Assembly (NCBI RefSeq): GCF_002024165.1
Contig: NZ_MWQN01000001.1
Span: 5,704,001-5,768,000, forward strand
Direction of reading: 5' to 3'
Length of the DNA stretch: 64,000 nucleotides
Source: Embleya scabrispora
Lineage (GTDB): Bacteria; Actinomycetota; Actinomycetes; Streptomycetales; Streptomycetaceae
The notes under the pieces were generated by a model. The model was not told where the DNA came from, ran no database searches, and saw nothing but the letters and a program-made list of their open reading frames with translations. The translations under genes and the position numbers were made by a program. Below, piece after piece: positions 26,119-34,933 of the stretch; position 1 is the stretch's first letter; each line of letters opens with the position of its first letter.

Positions 26119-27513
26119 ATGAGCACAAAGGCAGGCGGATCGGGCGGGCGGGACATCGACGTCGCGCATGCGGCGGGCCGCGCCGAGACCTCGACCGGCG
26201 GCCGAGCCGGTGCGGCCGGCCGGGTGCGGCAGGGGCTGACCACACTGCGCGGCGATTTGTTCGACGTCCGGGTCCGGACGCAGCGCCCGCCCGCCCCGTT
26301 CAGCAGCCGCGCGGTCGCCCTGGCCCTGCACTACCTCACCGTGGTGTTCGTCGTGGGCATCCAGGGGGCGGTGTTCGCCGGCTATCCCGGGGTGTCCGGC
26401 GGGACGGCCTTCGCCATGGGCCTCGCCACCGGTGTACCGATCCTGCTCGCGCCGCAACGACCGATCGTGGCCTGGTGGATGTCACTCGGCTCGACCGTGA
26501 TCTGCGCGCTGGCCGCCACGCCGGGCGGGCCCGGGTCCGGCACGGCCGCCGGCATGCAGTGGCCGTGGAGCGCCGTCGGCGTGGTCGCCCAGGTGGTGGT
26601 GATGGCGCACGTCGCCTTCCACACCCCGGTGCGGACCGTAGTGGAGACGTGGGTGTGCACCACGCTGCTCGGCGTGGTGCTGGTGCGCAACGCGCAGGAC
26701 GACCCGTCGCGCTGGGGCACGATGCCCGCCGTGGCGCTGCTGACCGCGACCGTGATGATCGTCGTGGTCGCCTTCCGGAGCCGCGGCGACGCGCGCCGCG
26801 AACTCGCCGTACAGTCCGACCTGACCGCCACCGAGCGGGAGCGCAGCGCGCTCCTGGAGGAACGCGCCCGGATCGCCCGCGAGTTGCACGACGTGGTCGC
26901 CCACCACATGTCGGTGATCGCGATCCAGGCCGAGGCGGCCCCGTACCGAGTCGCCGACCCACCACCGGAGTTGGTGCGGAGCTTCGTCACGATCCGGGCC
27001 AACGCGGTCGACGCGCTGGCCGAACTCCGCCGCGTGCTCGGCCTGTTGCGCACCGAGAGCGACGGCGGGAGTGACGGTGCGGCGGCTGCGGCAGTGGACC
27101 GGAACGGCCGCCCCGCCCCGCTGCCGACGCTGGACCGACTGCCCGAACTGATCGACAACGTGCGCGCGGCCGGGATGACGGTGGACTGCGTCACCGTCGG
27201 CGCCGCGCGCCCGCTGCCCCAGGGCGTCGACCTGTCCGCCTACCGGATCGCCCAGGAGGCACTGAGCAACGCGCTGCGCCACGCGTCCGGCGCGCGCGTG
27301 CGGGTCGAGGTCGCGTACGTGCCGACCGGACTCGGGCTGCGCGTGCACAACGAACCGCCCCCGCACCCGACGCCGCCCGCACGCGACGGCTCCGGACACG
27401 GCGTGATGGGCATGCGCGAGCGGGCCGCGATGATCGGCGGCACCCTGAAGGCCGGGCATACTCCCGAGGGCGGCTACCACGTCGAGGTCTTCCTGCCGAC
27501 GGACGGGCAATGA
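26119..27513 (+). CDS. Sensor histidine kinase of a NarL-type two-component system
   Basis: A 464-residue kinase. A ~65-residue cytoplasmic N-terminus is followed by about five membrane helices (residues ~68-215), then HisKA_3 (ERARIARELHDVVAHHMSV, with phospho-acceptor His in LHDVV) and HATPase (YRIAQEALSNALRHASGA, then GHGVMGMRERAAMIGG). This layout is typical of the many actinomycete kinases with unknown membrane-sensed signals. The cognate response regulator gene follows 83 bases later on the same strand. Confidence 0.92.
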   Translation: MSTKAGGSGGRDIDVAHAAGRAETSTGGRAGAAGRVRQGLTTLRGDLFDVRVRTQRPPAPFSSRAVALALHYLTVVFVVGIQGAVFAGYPGVSGGTAFAMGLATGVPILLAPQRPIVAWWMSLGSTVICALAATPGGPGSGTAAGMQWPWSAVGVVAQVVVMAHVAFHTPVRTVVETWVCTTLLGVVLVRNAQDDPSRWGTMPAVALLTATVMIVVVAFRSRGDARRELAVQSDLTATERERSALLEERARIARELHDVVAHHMSVIAIQAEAAPYRVADPPPELVRSFVTIRANAVDALAELRRVLGLLRTESDGGSDGAAAAAVDRNGRPAPLPTLDRLPELIDNVRAAGMTVDCVTVGAARPLPQGVDLSAYRIAQEALSNALRHASGARVRVEVAYVPTGLGLRVHNEPPPHPTPPARDGSGHGVMGMRERAAMIGGTLKAGHTPEGGYHVEVFLPTDGQ

Positions 27514-27596
27514 CGCTCTCCGGCGAACGCGGAGCCGGGACACCACCCGCCGACCGCGACCGAACCGACCGAGTACACCGAGCAGTAGGGACCTCC

Positions 27597-28265
27597 ATGG
27601 CCATCCGCGTGCTGATCGCCGACGACCAGATGATGGTGCGCGAGGGCTTTTCGGTCCTGCTCGGCGCGCAGCCCGGGATCGAGGTCGCGGGCGAGGCGGT
27701 CGACGGGCGCGACGCGGTCGAACGGGTCGCGGCGCTGCGCCCGGACGTGGTGCTGATGGACGTACGGATGCCCGTCCTGGACGGCCTGGCCGCCACCCGC
27801 GAGATCACCGCCGACCCCGACTGCGCGACCCGGGTCCTGGTGCTGACCACGTTCGATCTGGACGAGTACGTCTACGAGGCGCTGCGCGCGGGGGCGAGCG
27901 GGTTCTTGCTCAAGGACGCCTCGGCGCGGCAACTCGCGGACGCGGTACGCGTGGTGGCGGCCGGTGAGGCGCTGCTCGCGCCGACCGTGACCCGGCGGTT
28001 GATCGCCGAGTTCGCCCGGCTCGGCGGTCCGAGCGCCGGCCCGCGGGCCCGGGTCGAACAGCTCACCGAACGGGAGACCGAGGTGTTGTCGCTGATCGCC
28101 CACGGGTTGTCCAACGCGGAGATCTCCGCGCGGTTGGTGGTCAGCGAGCAGACGGTCAAGACGCACGTCAGCCGGTTGCTGGCCAAGCTGAATCTGCGCG
28201 ACCGCACGCAGGCGGCGGTGTTCGCGTACGAGAACGGCGTGGTGCGCGCGGGCGAGCGCCGCTGA
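27597..28265 (+). CDS. NarL/LuxR-family response regulator
   Basis: A 222-residue response regulator. The receiver domain begins MAIRVLIADDQMMVREGF; the phospho-acceptor Asp is in VVLMDVRMPVLDG, with Thr in VLVLTTFDLDEYV and Lys in GFLLKDAS. The C-terminal LuxR helix-turn-helix covers about residues 150-215 (LTERETEVLSLIAHGLSN, VSEQTVKTHVSRLLAKL). ATG at 27597 is chosen because the receiver fold starts there and TAGGGA lies upstream; an in-frame ATG at 27510 overlapping the kinase stop would add 29 unlikely residues. It pairs with the kinase before it. Targets are unknown. Confidence 0.92.
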   Translation: MAIRVLIADDQMMVREGFSVLLGAQPGIEVAGEAVDGRDAVERVAALRPDVVLMDVRMPVLDGLAATREITADPDCATRVLVLTTFDLDEYVYEALRAGASGFLLKDASARQLADAVRVVAAGEALLAPTVTRRLIAEFARLGGPSAGPRARVEQLTERETEVLSLIAHGLSNAEISARLVVSEQTVKTHVSRLLAKLNLRDRTQAAVFAYENGVVRAGERR

Positions 28266-28274
28266 CGCGAGGGC

Positions 28275-28919
28275 TCAGCCCGCGTCGGCGCCGCGCGGGT
28301 AGGTGTCGATCAGCCGGGTCAGGTGGGCGCCGGCGAGCAGCAGCGGTTCCTCGCTGCGGGTCACCTGGGCGGCCAGTTCGGCGCCCTCCAGCGTGCTGAT
28401 CACGGTGTGCGCGAGTTCGCGCGCGTCGGTCTCGGTCAGGCCCGCCTCGATCAGCTTGGCGCGGACCGCCTCCCGCCAGTGCGCGAACGCCTCGGCCGCG
28501 GCGGCCTGGATGTCCGGCAGGCCGGCGGCGGTGCCGAGCGCGGTCGCGGTGACCGGGCAGCCGTCGGCCCAGTCGGAGGCGCGCAGCCCCTCGGCCAGAC
28601 TCCGGGTGAGCGCGCGGATGGCCGCGCCCGGGTCCGGCTCGGCGGCCAGTACGGCGCCCAGGATGTCGATGAACTCCGCGTCCCCGTGTCGGATCGCGGC
28701 GACCGCCAACTCCTGCTTGCCGCCCGGGAAGAAGTGGTACATCGAGCCCAGCGTGGCGCCGGCCTCGGTGGAGATCTGCTTGATCCCGGTGCCGTCGTAG
28801 CCCTGCCGCTGCATCAGCCGCGACGCCGTGCGCACGATGCGCTCGCGGGTACCGAGCGGAGACGCCTCGGCGGCGGGCTCGGACTGACCGGGTCGGCTCT
28901 GCTGCGTCTTCGTCTGCAC
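28275..28919 (-). CDS. TetR-family repressor next to the imine-reductase-like gene
   Basis: A 214-residue TetR regulator. The DNA-binding domain is at about residues 24-70 (GTRERIVRTASRLMQRQGYD, then GIKQISTEAGATLGSMYHFF with GGKQEL). The ligand domain begins with AIRHGDAEF; a CPV stretch (DWADGCPVTATAL) resembles the AcrR/LmrA-YxaF branch. It is divergent from the oxidoreductase at 29037, and two matching operator-like elements lie between. It probably represses both genes and is released by a small molecule handled by the oxidoreductase. Confidence 0.9.
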   Translation of the reverse strand: MQTKTQQSRPGQSEPAAEASPLGTRERIVRTASRLMQRQGYDGTGIKQISTEAGATLGSMYHFFPGGKQELAVAAIRHGDAEFIDILGAVLAAEPDPGAAIRALTRSLAEGLRASDWADGCPVTATALGTAAGLPDIQAAAAEAFAHWREAVRAKLIEAGLTETDARELAHTVISTLEGAELAAQVTRSEEPLLLAGAHLTRLIDTYPRGADAG

Positions 28920-28936
28920 GGGCCGAGTCTACCGAA

Positions 28937-28995
28937 TAGAGCGTTCACTCCAGAGGCGTGCTACGTTTCTCTCGCTGGATAGAGCGTTCGTTCTA
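28937..28995. promoter_or_regulatory. Paired TetR operator candidates
   Basis: TAGAGCGTTCACTCCA at 28937-28952 and TAGAGCGTTCGTTCTA at 28980-28995 share TAGAGCGTTC; the second is a near-perfect palindrome. They are 43 bases apart start to start, close to four helical turns, in the divergent region between the tetR gene and the oxidoreductase. This fits two TetR dimers bound on one face of the DNA. Confidence 0.7.
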
Positions 28996-29036
28996 GTCAG
29001 GCATCCCCTCACTCATATCTCGAAACGGGAGTACTC

Positions 29037-29912
29037 ATGGGCGACAAGCAGGCGGTCACGGTCATCGGACTCGGCCCGATGGGGCAGGCGATGACCCGCG
29101 CGTTCCTGGCCGCCGGCCACCCGGTGACGGTGTGGAACCGGACCGCGAGCCGGGCCGACGAAGTGGTGGCCGAAGGGGCGGTACGGGCCGACACGATCGA
29201 GGCGGCGCTGGCCGCGAACGAGCTGGTGGTGCTGAGCCTGACCGACTACGCGGCGATGTACGCGCTGCTCGAACCGGTTGCCGCGGCGCTGGCCGGGCGG
29301 GTGGTGGTCAATCTGAGCTCGGACACCCCGGAGCGGGCCCGCAAGGCGGCCGAGTGGGTGGGTCGGCACGGCGGCCGGCAGCTGACCGGCGGGGTGCAGT
29401 CGCCGCCCTCGGGCATCGGGTCGCCGCAGATGTCGACCTTCTACAGCGGCCCCGCCGACGTCTTCGAGGCGCATCGGGACACGCTGGCCGTACTGACCGG
29501 CACCGACTACCGGGGCGCCGACCCGGGTTTGGCCGCGCTGCTCTACCAGCTCCAGATGGACATCTTCTGGACCTCGATGCTCAGCGCCCTGCACTCCCTT
29601 GCGGTGGCCCGGGCGAACGGCATCTCGGCCCGGGAGTTCCTGCCGTACGCGTCCTCGACGGCCGCGTCCGTGCCGGACTTCCTCGCCTTCTACGCACCCC
29701 GCCTGGACGCGGACGACCACAGCGGGGACGTGGACAACCTGGCGATGGGCGTGGCGAGCGTCGAGCACGTGCTGCATACGACGCGCGACTCGGGCGTGGA
29801 CACGGCACTGCCGGCGGCGGTCCTGGAGATCTTCCGTCGGGGGATCGCGGCCGGGCACGGCAGGGACAGCTTCACCGGTCTGAGCGAGGTCTTCCGGTCG
29901 AGCCGGGGGTGA
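29037..29912 (+). CDS. NADPH-dependent reductase, imine-reductase-like (6-PGDH fold)
   Basis: A 291-residue protein of the beta-hydroxyacid dehydrogenase/imine reductase superfamily. The N-terminal Rossmann fold has VIGLGPMGQAMTRAFLAAGH, followed by TVWNRTASRAD, where Arg suggests NADPH. In the helical C-terminal domain, LLYQLQMDIFWTSMLSALHS lies where imine reductases put the catalytic Asp/Tyr region, and the usual hydroxyacid-dehydrogenase Lys motif is not obvious. It is divergent from a TetR regulator with paired operators, so it is probably inducible. Its 3' end overlaps the convergent lactonase-like gene by 41 bases. Confidence 0.82.
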   Translation: MGDKQAVTVIGLGPMGQAMTRAFLAAGHPVTVWNRTASRADEVVAEGAVRADTIEAALAANELVVLSLTDYAAMYALLEPVAAALAGRVVVNLSSDTPERARKAAEWVGRHGGRQLTGGVQSPPSGIGSPQMSTFYSGPADVFEAHRDTLAVLTGTDYRGADPGLAALLYQLQMDIFWTSMLSALHSLAVARANGISAREFLPYASSTAASVPDFLAFYAPRLDADDHSGDVDNLAMGVASVEHVLHTTRDSGVDTALPAAVLEIFRRGIAAGHGRDSFTGLSEVFRSSRG

Positions 29913-30927
29913 TCCGGGATGCCGGCAGGCCCCGGCGCAGCGGCAGGACGCAGCGCGGATCCGGGATGCGCAGCGCCGCGCCGAGGGGGCGCAGCGTGCC
30001 GGTGCCCGGGGTCCAGGCGAACGCGGTGACCGCGTCGGCGTCGGGGACGGCCGCGTACAGGACCCGGCCGACGAAGGCCAGGTCCTGCGGGGCGGCGCCG
30101 CCGGCGGGGAGGTCGGACATCGGATGCGGGGCGCCGGCGGCCAGGGTGGTGATGGTGCCGGGGCCGCGGTTGGCCGCGTACACGTGGGCCCCGTCGGGCG
30201 CGGTGACGATCGCGGACGGCAGGCCCGGTGCGGCCAGCGGATGGCGGGTGAGGGCGGGCAACGCCAGGATGACCGGGTCGAGTTCGCCCAGCAGCCAGCG
30301 ACCGGCCAGGTGCCGGGGGCCGGTTCCGGGCGGAACGGGGCGGGTGGCGAGCAACCGCGGCCGGCCCTCGGCCAGTCGGTAGGTCAGCAGCGCGTCGCCG
30401 CCGAGGTCGACCACGGTGAACGTGTCGGTGTCCGCGAACACGATCTGATGGGGGTGTGGGGCGGATTGCCGGTCCGCGACCGCGCCGGAGCCCGGCCCGG
30501 GCAGCGGGACGCGGGCGGTCACACCCGCGAGCGCGCCGTCCGGGGCGAGCCGGTGCACGATCAGGTCGCCGCTGCCGTAGTTGGCGGTGATCAGCCGGTG
30601 GCCGTCGGGGGAGACCGCGAGATGGCAGGGGATCGCGCCGTGCGAGGGGGCCTGTTGTCGGATCCGGGCGCCGCCGGTCGTCTCGATCACGGTGATCGTG
30701 CCGACCGGCGCCTCGTCCACGCCGTAGGCCAGGCCGAGGCGCGGATGGGCGGCGGCATACGCGGTGCGGACCGGAGCCGGCGGGCCGACCGGGGTCAGGA
30801 CACCCGTGTCCTGGTCGGCGGCGCAGATCAGCGTGCGGGCACCGCCGACCAGGACCGGCACCCGACTCGGCGGCACGGGGTGATTCCACACCGAGCCGGG
30901 TGGTATCGCGGCGTCCTGTCGGTCCAT
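29872..30927 (-). CDS. Lactonase-family beta-propeller protein (6-phosphogluconolactonase type)
   Basis: A 351-residue seven-bladed propeller of the lactonase family. Recurrent blade-like segments include PCHLAVSPDGHRLITANYGS, SAPHPHQIVFADTDTF, GPRHLAGRWLLGEL and PSAIVTAPDGAHVYAANRG. Homologues hydrolyse 6-phosphogluconolactone or other sugar lactones. It is the last gene in a leftward run after a beta-helix protein and a GNAT gene; its ATG shares one base with the GNAT stop. A role in opening a sugar lactone from the neighbouring catabolic locus is plausible. Its end overlaps the convergent imine-reductase-like gene by 41 bases. Confidence 0.8.
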   Translation of the reverse strand: MDRQDAAIPPGSVWNHPVPPSRVPVLVGGARTLICAADQDTGVLTPVGPPAPVRTAYAAAHPRLGLAYGVDEAPVGTITVIETTGGARIRQQAPSHGAIPCHLAVSPDGHRLITANYGSGDLIVHRLAPDGALAGVTARVPLPGPGSGAVADRQSAPHPHQIVFADTDTFTVVDLGGDALLTYRLAEGRPRLLATRPVPPGTGPRHLAGRWLLGELDPVILALPALTRHPLAAPGLPSAIVTAPDGAHVYAANRGPGTITTLAAGAPHPMSDLPAGGAAPQDLAFVGRVLYAAVPDADAVTAFAWTPGTGTLRPLGAALRIPDPRCVLPLRRGLPASRITPGSTGRPRSDR

Positions 30928-31832
30928 CAGAACGCGTCCGCCGGCCAGTGGATCGCGCCGGGGGCGGTGATGGTGGCGCGCACCCGGGCCCGGTCGCTCT
31001 GGATCGGGCGGGCCAGACCGAACGTGGTGTGCCCGGTGCTCAGGTCGGCGAGTACCGCGCCGACCGCCCGGGTCAGCGCCGCGTCGATCGGCACGTGCGA
31101 TGTGACCACCGTGCCGGGGCCGCCCAGTTCGCGCGTCGCCGCCCGCAACAGCGCGGGCAGCGCGTACGGGCGGCCCGGGCCGAGCGCGAGTTCGAGCACC
31201 TCGCCGGTGTCCGGCCGGACCACCGCGTAGTCGCCCTCCTCCGTGACCAGCACCCGGGTCGGCGGCGCGTACCAGTGCGGGAAGCGGTGCGCCCAGTCGG
31301 CGGCGGAACGCACCGTGGTCAGCGGTCGGTTCGCATTCCACGCGGCGTGCGTGGCGACCATGCGGGGCAGGTCGGCGGGGGCGGCCGGGCGCACCCGCCG
31401 ATCGCCCCACGCGGCCTCGGGGCCGGCCACGCCGCGCAGATACGGGGCCGCGAAGGTCTCCCAGCCGGATCCGGTGTAGACCCCCGGCGTACCGCTGAAC
31501 ATCAACGACCACGCACAACCGTGGCGCGTCATGTCGTCGACGGCCAGGGCGAGCAGCCGCCGGATCAACCCCCGGCCGCGGGCCCTTGGCGCACTGGCCA
31601 CGCTGCCGACGCAGCCGACCGTGTCCGCCCCGCCCGCCGCGTTGCGGATCGGGCGGGGCTGCCAGTGCACGACGGCGTCGATCGTGCCGTCGTCGTCGGC
31701 CACCAGGGTGCGCGGATGCCGGCCCGCGTCGCGCGCGTACAGCGCGGGCAGGTCGGGCGCGTCCGGGAAGGCCACCGCCCACAGGGCGCGCAGCGCGGGT
31801 TCGTCGGCCGTGGTGGTCGGGCGCAGCCGCAT
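30927..31832 (-). CDS. GNAT-family N-acetyltransferase
   Basis: A 301-residue protein whose N-terminal half is a GNAT domain: MRLRPTTTADEPALRALWAV, then the acetyl-CoA loop GSVASAPRARGRGLIRRLLA (family V-x-P-x-x-R/Q-G-x-G-x). A second, weaker domain follows from about residue 145. The extended length and SGTPGVYTGSGWETF resemble Eis-like acetyltransferases. It lies one base after the beta-helix gene stop and shares one base with the lactonase start, so the three are tightly linked. Acceptor unknown. Confidence 0.8.
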   Translation of the reverse strand: MRLRPTTTADEPALRALWAVAFPDAPDLPALYARDAGRHPRTLVADDDGTIDAVVHWQPRPIRNAAGGADTVGCVGSVASAPRARGRGLIRRLLALAVDDMTRHGCAWSLMFSGTPGVYTGSGWETFAAPYLRGVAGPEAAWGDRRVRPAAPADLPRMVATHAAWNANRPLTTVRSAADWAHRFPHWYAPPTRVLVTEEGDYAVVRPDTGEVLELALGPGRPYALPALLRAATRELGGPGTVVTSHVPIDAALTRAVGAVLADLSTGHTTFGLARPIQSDRARVRATITAPGAIHWPADAF

Positions 31833-31833
31833 C

Positions 31834-34008
31834 TCAGATCGCCAGGTTCCCGCTCGTGACCACCCGCGGGCCGTCCGCCGGCATCGCGCTGCGGGTCACC
31901 CCGTCCTCGACACAACCGGTGTGCAGCGCCGAGGACGCGCCGCCGAACGCCTCCGGGCGCAGCTCCAACCGGCCGCCGGTGAACCGGGTCTGGCCGGCCA
32001 TCCAGTGGTTGACCCCGCCCGCCAGGCGCACATGCGCACCGTCGGTGGCCAGCGCGGCGCCGGCCAGGTGCCAGCGCAGCACACCCGCCCCGGCGCCTCG
32101 GGACAGCAGCGCGCCCGCGCCGTTGCCGCCGGTCAGCCGGGTGCCGGCGCTCGCGTGCAGGCTCTGGTCGCGGACGGCCGACAGCAGGATGCCGGTGTCG
32201 GTCAGGGTGCTCGCGGTCAGGCGCAGTACGGCCGAGCCGGCCTCCAGCGGCGCGGCGGCCGGTCCCGCGCCGACGAGGGTGCAGGAGTCGAAGTCGACCT
32301 CGCCCGAGCCGCGCAGGATCGCGCCGTCGACACCGGTGAACAGGCAGTCCCGGAAGTGCACGGTGTTGCTCACCGGGGTCTGGACCAGCACCTGCTTCGC
32401 GGGCAGGTCGAACGTGCAACCCTCGACGATGTTCGGCCGGGTCGAGCGGTTCGAGCGCTGGCCGATCGCGAACGTACGGGCCGCACAGCCGCGCATCTGC
32501 ACGCCGTCGGCGTTGACCTGTAGCGTGCCGCCCGGGTCGAAGGTCGGACGCGGGATCACCCGGACATTCTCCAGGGTCAGATCGGTGATCTTGGTGCCCG
32601 CCACGAACCACGAGCAGGTGTGGTCGCGCACGGTGATGCGCTTGGCCGAAGTGCCCCAGAGCACACCGGAGTTGGCGATGTCCATCAGTCCGGAGTTGCC
32701 CTCGAAGAGCAGGTCGTGCTCGTACTGGCCGTGCGTGGTGAAGGGGTTTCCGCCCTGGTCGTCGCCGTCGCCGTGACAGTTGACGACGTGACAGTAGGCG
32801 GACGCGGTCAGGTCGTTCAGGTGTCGGGCGTTGCTGGAGACGCAGTCCTCGACCCGGCCGTAGAGGCAGTAGATCTGCTGGGTCAGATACCCCGCGCCGC
32901 CGTACATCACCGTCGGCGGGTTCTTCAACGACGAGCGCGCGGTGACGAAGTGGGTGCACCAACGGCGCATGACCACCGGCCAGAACGAGCCGGTCGCCTC
33001 GATCCCGGTGACATCGCAGCGCACCGCGTACTCGTACGCGATCGGATGCGAGCCGGTGTACTCGTCGTCGGCGGCACCCGCCCCGAAGAACACCATGTTC
33101 CGGACGTCGGCGCGCTGTACGGGTTCCACCCGGGTCCAGGTGATGCCGCGCCCGGCGGCGAGTTCCCACCCGTTGAGGTAGTCGACCCGGATGTGCCTGC
33201 CGTCGACGACCTGGGTGATCTCGACCAGCTTCTGCAGTTCTCGCTCGTAGGTGCCGCCCCCGGCGATCGGATCGATCTCGACCGTCCACCACTCGCCGAC
33301 CTTGAACGCGCCGGCGTCGGGAACCGGGAAGACGTCGGTGAGTTCGATGACGGTCTCGGGGAGGGCATATGTCACGACCGCGCCGGTGACCTTGCCCCGG
33401 AAGTACAGGACGGCGCCGAACGGGTTGTCGTGGGTGTTCTTCTCGATGCCGGTGGTGCGCACGGTGTGGCCGCCGAAGTCGAGCACGATGCGGGAGCGGG
33501 CGAAGGTGTGGCGTTTGACGAAGAGCAGGTCGCTGTGGGCTTCGACGCGGTGGATGTACGGGTCGTTCACCATCGCGTCGAGCGCGGCGTCGGCGGGGAC
33601 CTTGTCGTCGAGGATGCCGAACCGGCGGAAGTCCATCACCCCGTCGTGCACCTGGATCCACCGCCCGTCCCGACGCGGTGACGGATCGGCCAACACGGTG
33701 CCGCCGTTGACCGGAAGCCGCGAGCGCGGGTCCCAGCGCACCACCATCGCGCCGCCGTCGCCCGCCGCGTGGTAGCCGGCCACCAGGACCACACCGTCCG
33801 TCGGGGTGCGGCGCGGGTCCAGGCGCAGCAGTGCGGCGACGTTCGGCACGCTCGTGGACACCTCGCGCGCTCCGCCGACGCGGTCGTCGTCGGGGGCGGC
33901 CGAGGCGGTCCCCGCGGCGGCCGAGCCGGCGAGCAACAACCCGCCCAGTCCGCCCGCGGCCAGCAGTCGGCGGCGGGACGACGAAGGGGAAGAACCGAGT
34001 GAGGACAT
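31834..34008 (-). CDS. Exported right-handed beta-helix protein, copy A
   Basis: A 724-residue protein with a Tat-like signal near the N-terminus (SSSRRRLLAAGGLGGLLLAG, cleavage near ASA-A). The body has the short parallel repeats of pectate-lyase-like beta-helix folds, with motifs such as GGAGYLTQQIYCLYGRVEDC, NARHLNDLTASAYCHVVNCH and GDGDDQGG. Such proteins bind or cut polysaccharides outside the cell; no catalytic set is recognised here. A close paralogue is at 39721-41931 in opposite orientation, and the two share an almost identical 286-bp tract. ATG at 34008 is chosen to give a normal Tat signal. It is 1 base before the GNAT gene. A strong hairpin lies 45 bases upstream. Confidence 0.85.
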   Translation of the reverse strand: MSSLGSSPSSSRRRLLAAGGLGGLLLAGSAAAGTASAAPDDDRVGGAREVSTSVPNVAALLRLDPRRTPTDGVVLVAGYHAAGDGGAMVVRWDPRSRLPVNGGTVLADPSPRRDGRWIQVHDGVMDFRRFGILDDKVPADAALDAMVNDPYIHRVEAHSDLLFVKRHTFARSRIVLDFGGHTVRTTGIEKNTHDNPFGAVLYFRGKVTGAVVTYALPETVIELTDVFPVPDAGAFKVGEWWTVEIDPIAGGGTYERELQKLVEITQVVDGRHIRVDYLNGWELAAGRGITWTRVEPVQRADVRNMVFFGAGAADDEYTGSHPIAYEYAVRCDVTGIEATGSFWPVVMRRWCTHFVTARSSLKNPPTVMYGGAGYLTQQIYCLYGRVEDCVSSNARHLNDLTASAYCHVVNCHGDGDDQGGNPFTTHGQYEHDLLFEGNSGLMDIANSGVLWGTSAKRITVRDHTCSWFVAGTKITDLTLENVRVIPRPTFDPGGTLQVNADGVQMRGCAARTFAIGQRSNRSTRPNIVEGCTFDLPAKQVLVQTPVSNTVHFRDCLFTGVDGAILRGSGEVDFDSCTLVGAGPAAAPLEAGSAVLRLTASTLTDTGILLSAVRDQSLHASAGTRLTGGNGAGALLSRGAGAGVLRWHLAGAALATDGAHVRLAGGVNHWMAGQTRFTGGRLELRPEAFGGASSALHTGCVEDGVTRSAMPADGPRVVTSGNLAI
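33384..33669 (-). repeat. 286-bp near-identical tract shared with the second beta-helix gene
   Basis: Reverse-complemented, this tract matches 40096-40381 at 285 of 286 bases; the only difference is the third position of a Val codon (G here, C at 40197). Identity stops sharply at both ends, where the paralogues drop to ordinary divergence. It encodes the part from GRWIQVHDGVMDFRRFG to YFRGKVT. The pattern fits recent gene conversion between the two copies. Confidence 0.9.
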
Positions 34009-34052
34009 GGGGGTCCCGCTCACTTTCTCGATCCGTGCACGAAGTGGGGTCG

Positions 34053-34094
34053 GGTGTGTGCCCGTCGACCCTTTCGGGCCGACGGGCACACACC
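34053..34094 (-). terminator. Strong hairpin between the SDR and beta-helix copy A
   Basis: A 15-bp perfect stem (GGTGTGTGCCCGTCG at 34053-34067, complement at 34080-34094) has a loop containing a further CCC/GGG pairing. It lies 5 bases after the SDR stop and 45 bases before the beta-helix start. It may end the upstream sugar-acid operon or act as an attenuator that lowers expression of the three genes beyond. Confidence 0.7.
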
Positions 34095-34099
34095 GGTGA

Positions 34100-34933
34100 T
34101 CAGAGCGAGGTGCGGTACGGCGGCATGTGGCGCATGCGCGGCATCTGGTCCGCGAGCACGCCGCCGTCGACGACGATGCGGGTGCCGGTCACGTAGGACG
34201 CGGCGGGCGCGGCCAGGAAGACCACCGCGCCGGCGCACTCGTCGGGGGCGGCGTAGCGGCCGAGCGGGATGCGTTCGCGGTAGGCGGCCTCGAACGGCTC
34301 GCGGTCCAGCGGGAATTCGCCGTCGATGGGGGTCTCGACCATGCCGGGCGCCACGGCGTTGACGGTGATCCCGTGCGGGGCGAGTTCGACCGCCAGGCTC
34401 TGCACGAGCAGGTCCACACCCGCCTTGGACGCGTTGTAGTGGGCCAACCCCGCCTCGGCGACGTGGGCGTTCTTCGAGGTCACCGCGATGATCCGGCCGG
34501 CGACCCGGTCCGCGATCTGGTGCTCGGCGACCCGCTGGGACAGGAAGAACACCGCGTCCAGGTTCACCGTGAGCACCCGCCGCCAACTCGCCACGGAGAT
34601 CTCGTTGAACCGTTCCAGGGCGGCCGTGCCCGCGTTGTTGACCAGGATGTGCAGCGGCCCGGCCGCGGCCCGCACCTCGTCCACGAAGCCGGCCAGACCG
34701 GCGGTGTCGGCCAGGTCGAACGGCATCGCCCGGGCGGTGCGGCCGGTCGCCTCGACGGCCGTGCGGGTCGGCTCCAGGTCGACGCCCGGCAGGTCGGTGA
34801 GCACGATGTCGGCGCCCGCCCCGGCCAGCGCGACCGCGAACGCCCGACCCAGGCCGCCGGCCGCACCGGTGACCAGCGCGGTGCGGCCGGTCAACGCGAA
34901 GTCGACCGCGCGCCCCGCCTCGCCGCCGGTCAC
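34100..34933 (-). CDS. Short-chain dehydrogenase/reductase of the sugar-acid locus
   Basis: A 277-residue classical SDR: glycine motif VTGAAGGLGRAFAVAL, Asp in TDLPG that favours NAD, NNAG loop in LVNNAGTAAL, catalytic Ser in AVTSKNAHV and YNASK. GTG at 34933 overlaps the amidohydrolase stop as GTGA. It is the fourth gene in a leftward run after an aminotransferase, an enolase-superfamily dehydratase and an amidohydrolase. In comparable loci such SDRs oxidise a sugar or a keto-deoxy sugar acid; which applies here is not decided. Confidence 0.88.
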   Translation of the reverse strand: MTGGEAGRAVDFALTGRTALVTGAAGGLGRAFAVALAGAGADIVLTDLPGVDLEPTRTAVEATGRTARAMPFDLADTAGLAGFVDEVRAAAGPLHILVNNAGTAALERFNEISVASWRRVLTVNLDAVFFLSQRVAEHQIADRVAGRIIAVTSKNAHVAEAGLAHYNASKAGVDLLVQSLAVELAPHGITVNAVAPGMVETPIDGEFPLDREPFEAAYRERIPLGRYAAPDECAGAVVFLAAPAASYVTGTRIVVDGGVLADQMPRMRHMPPYRTSL

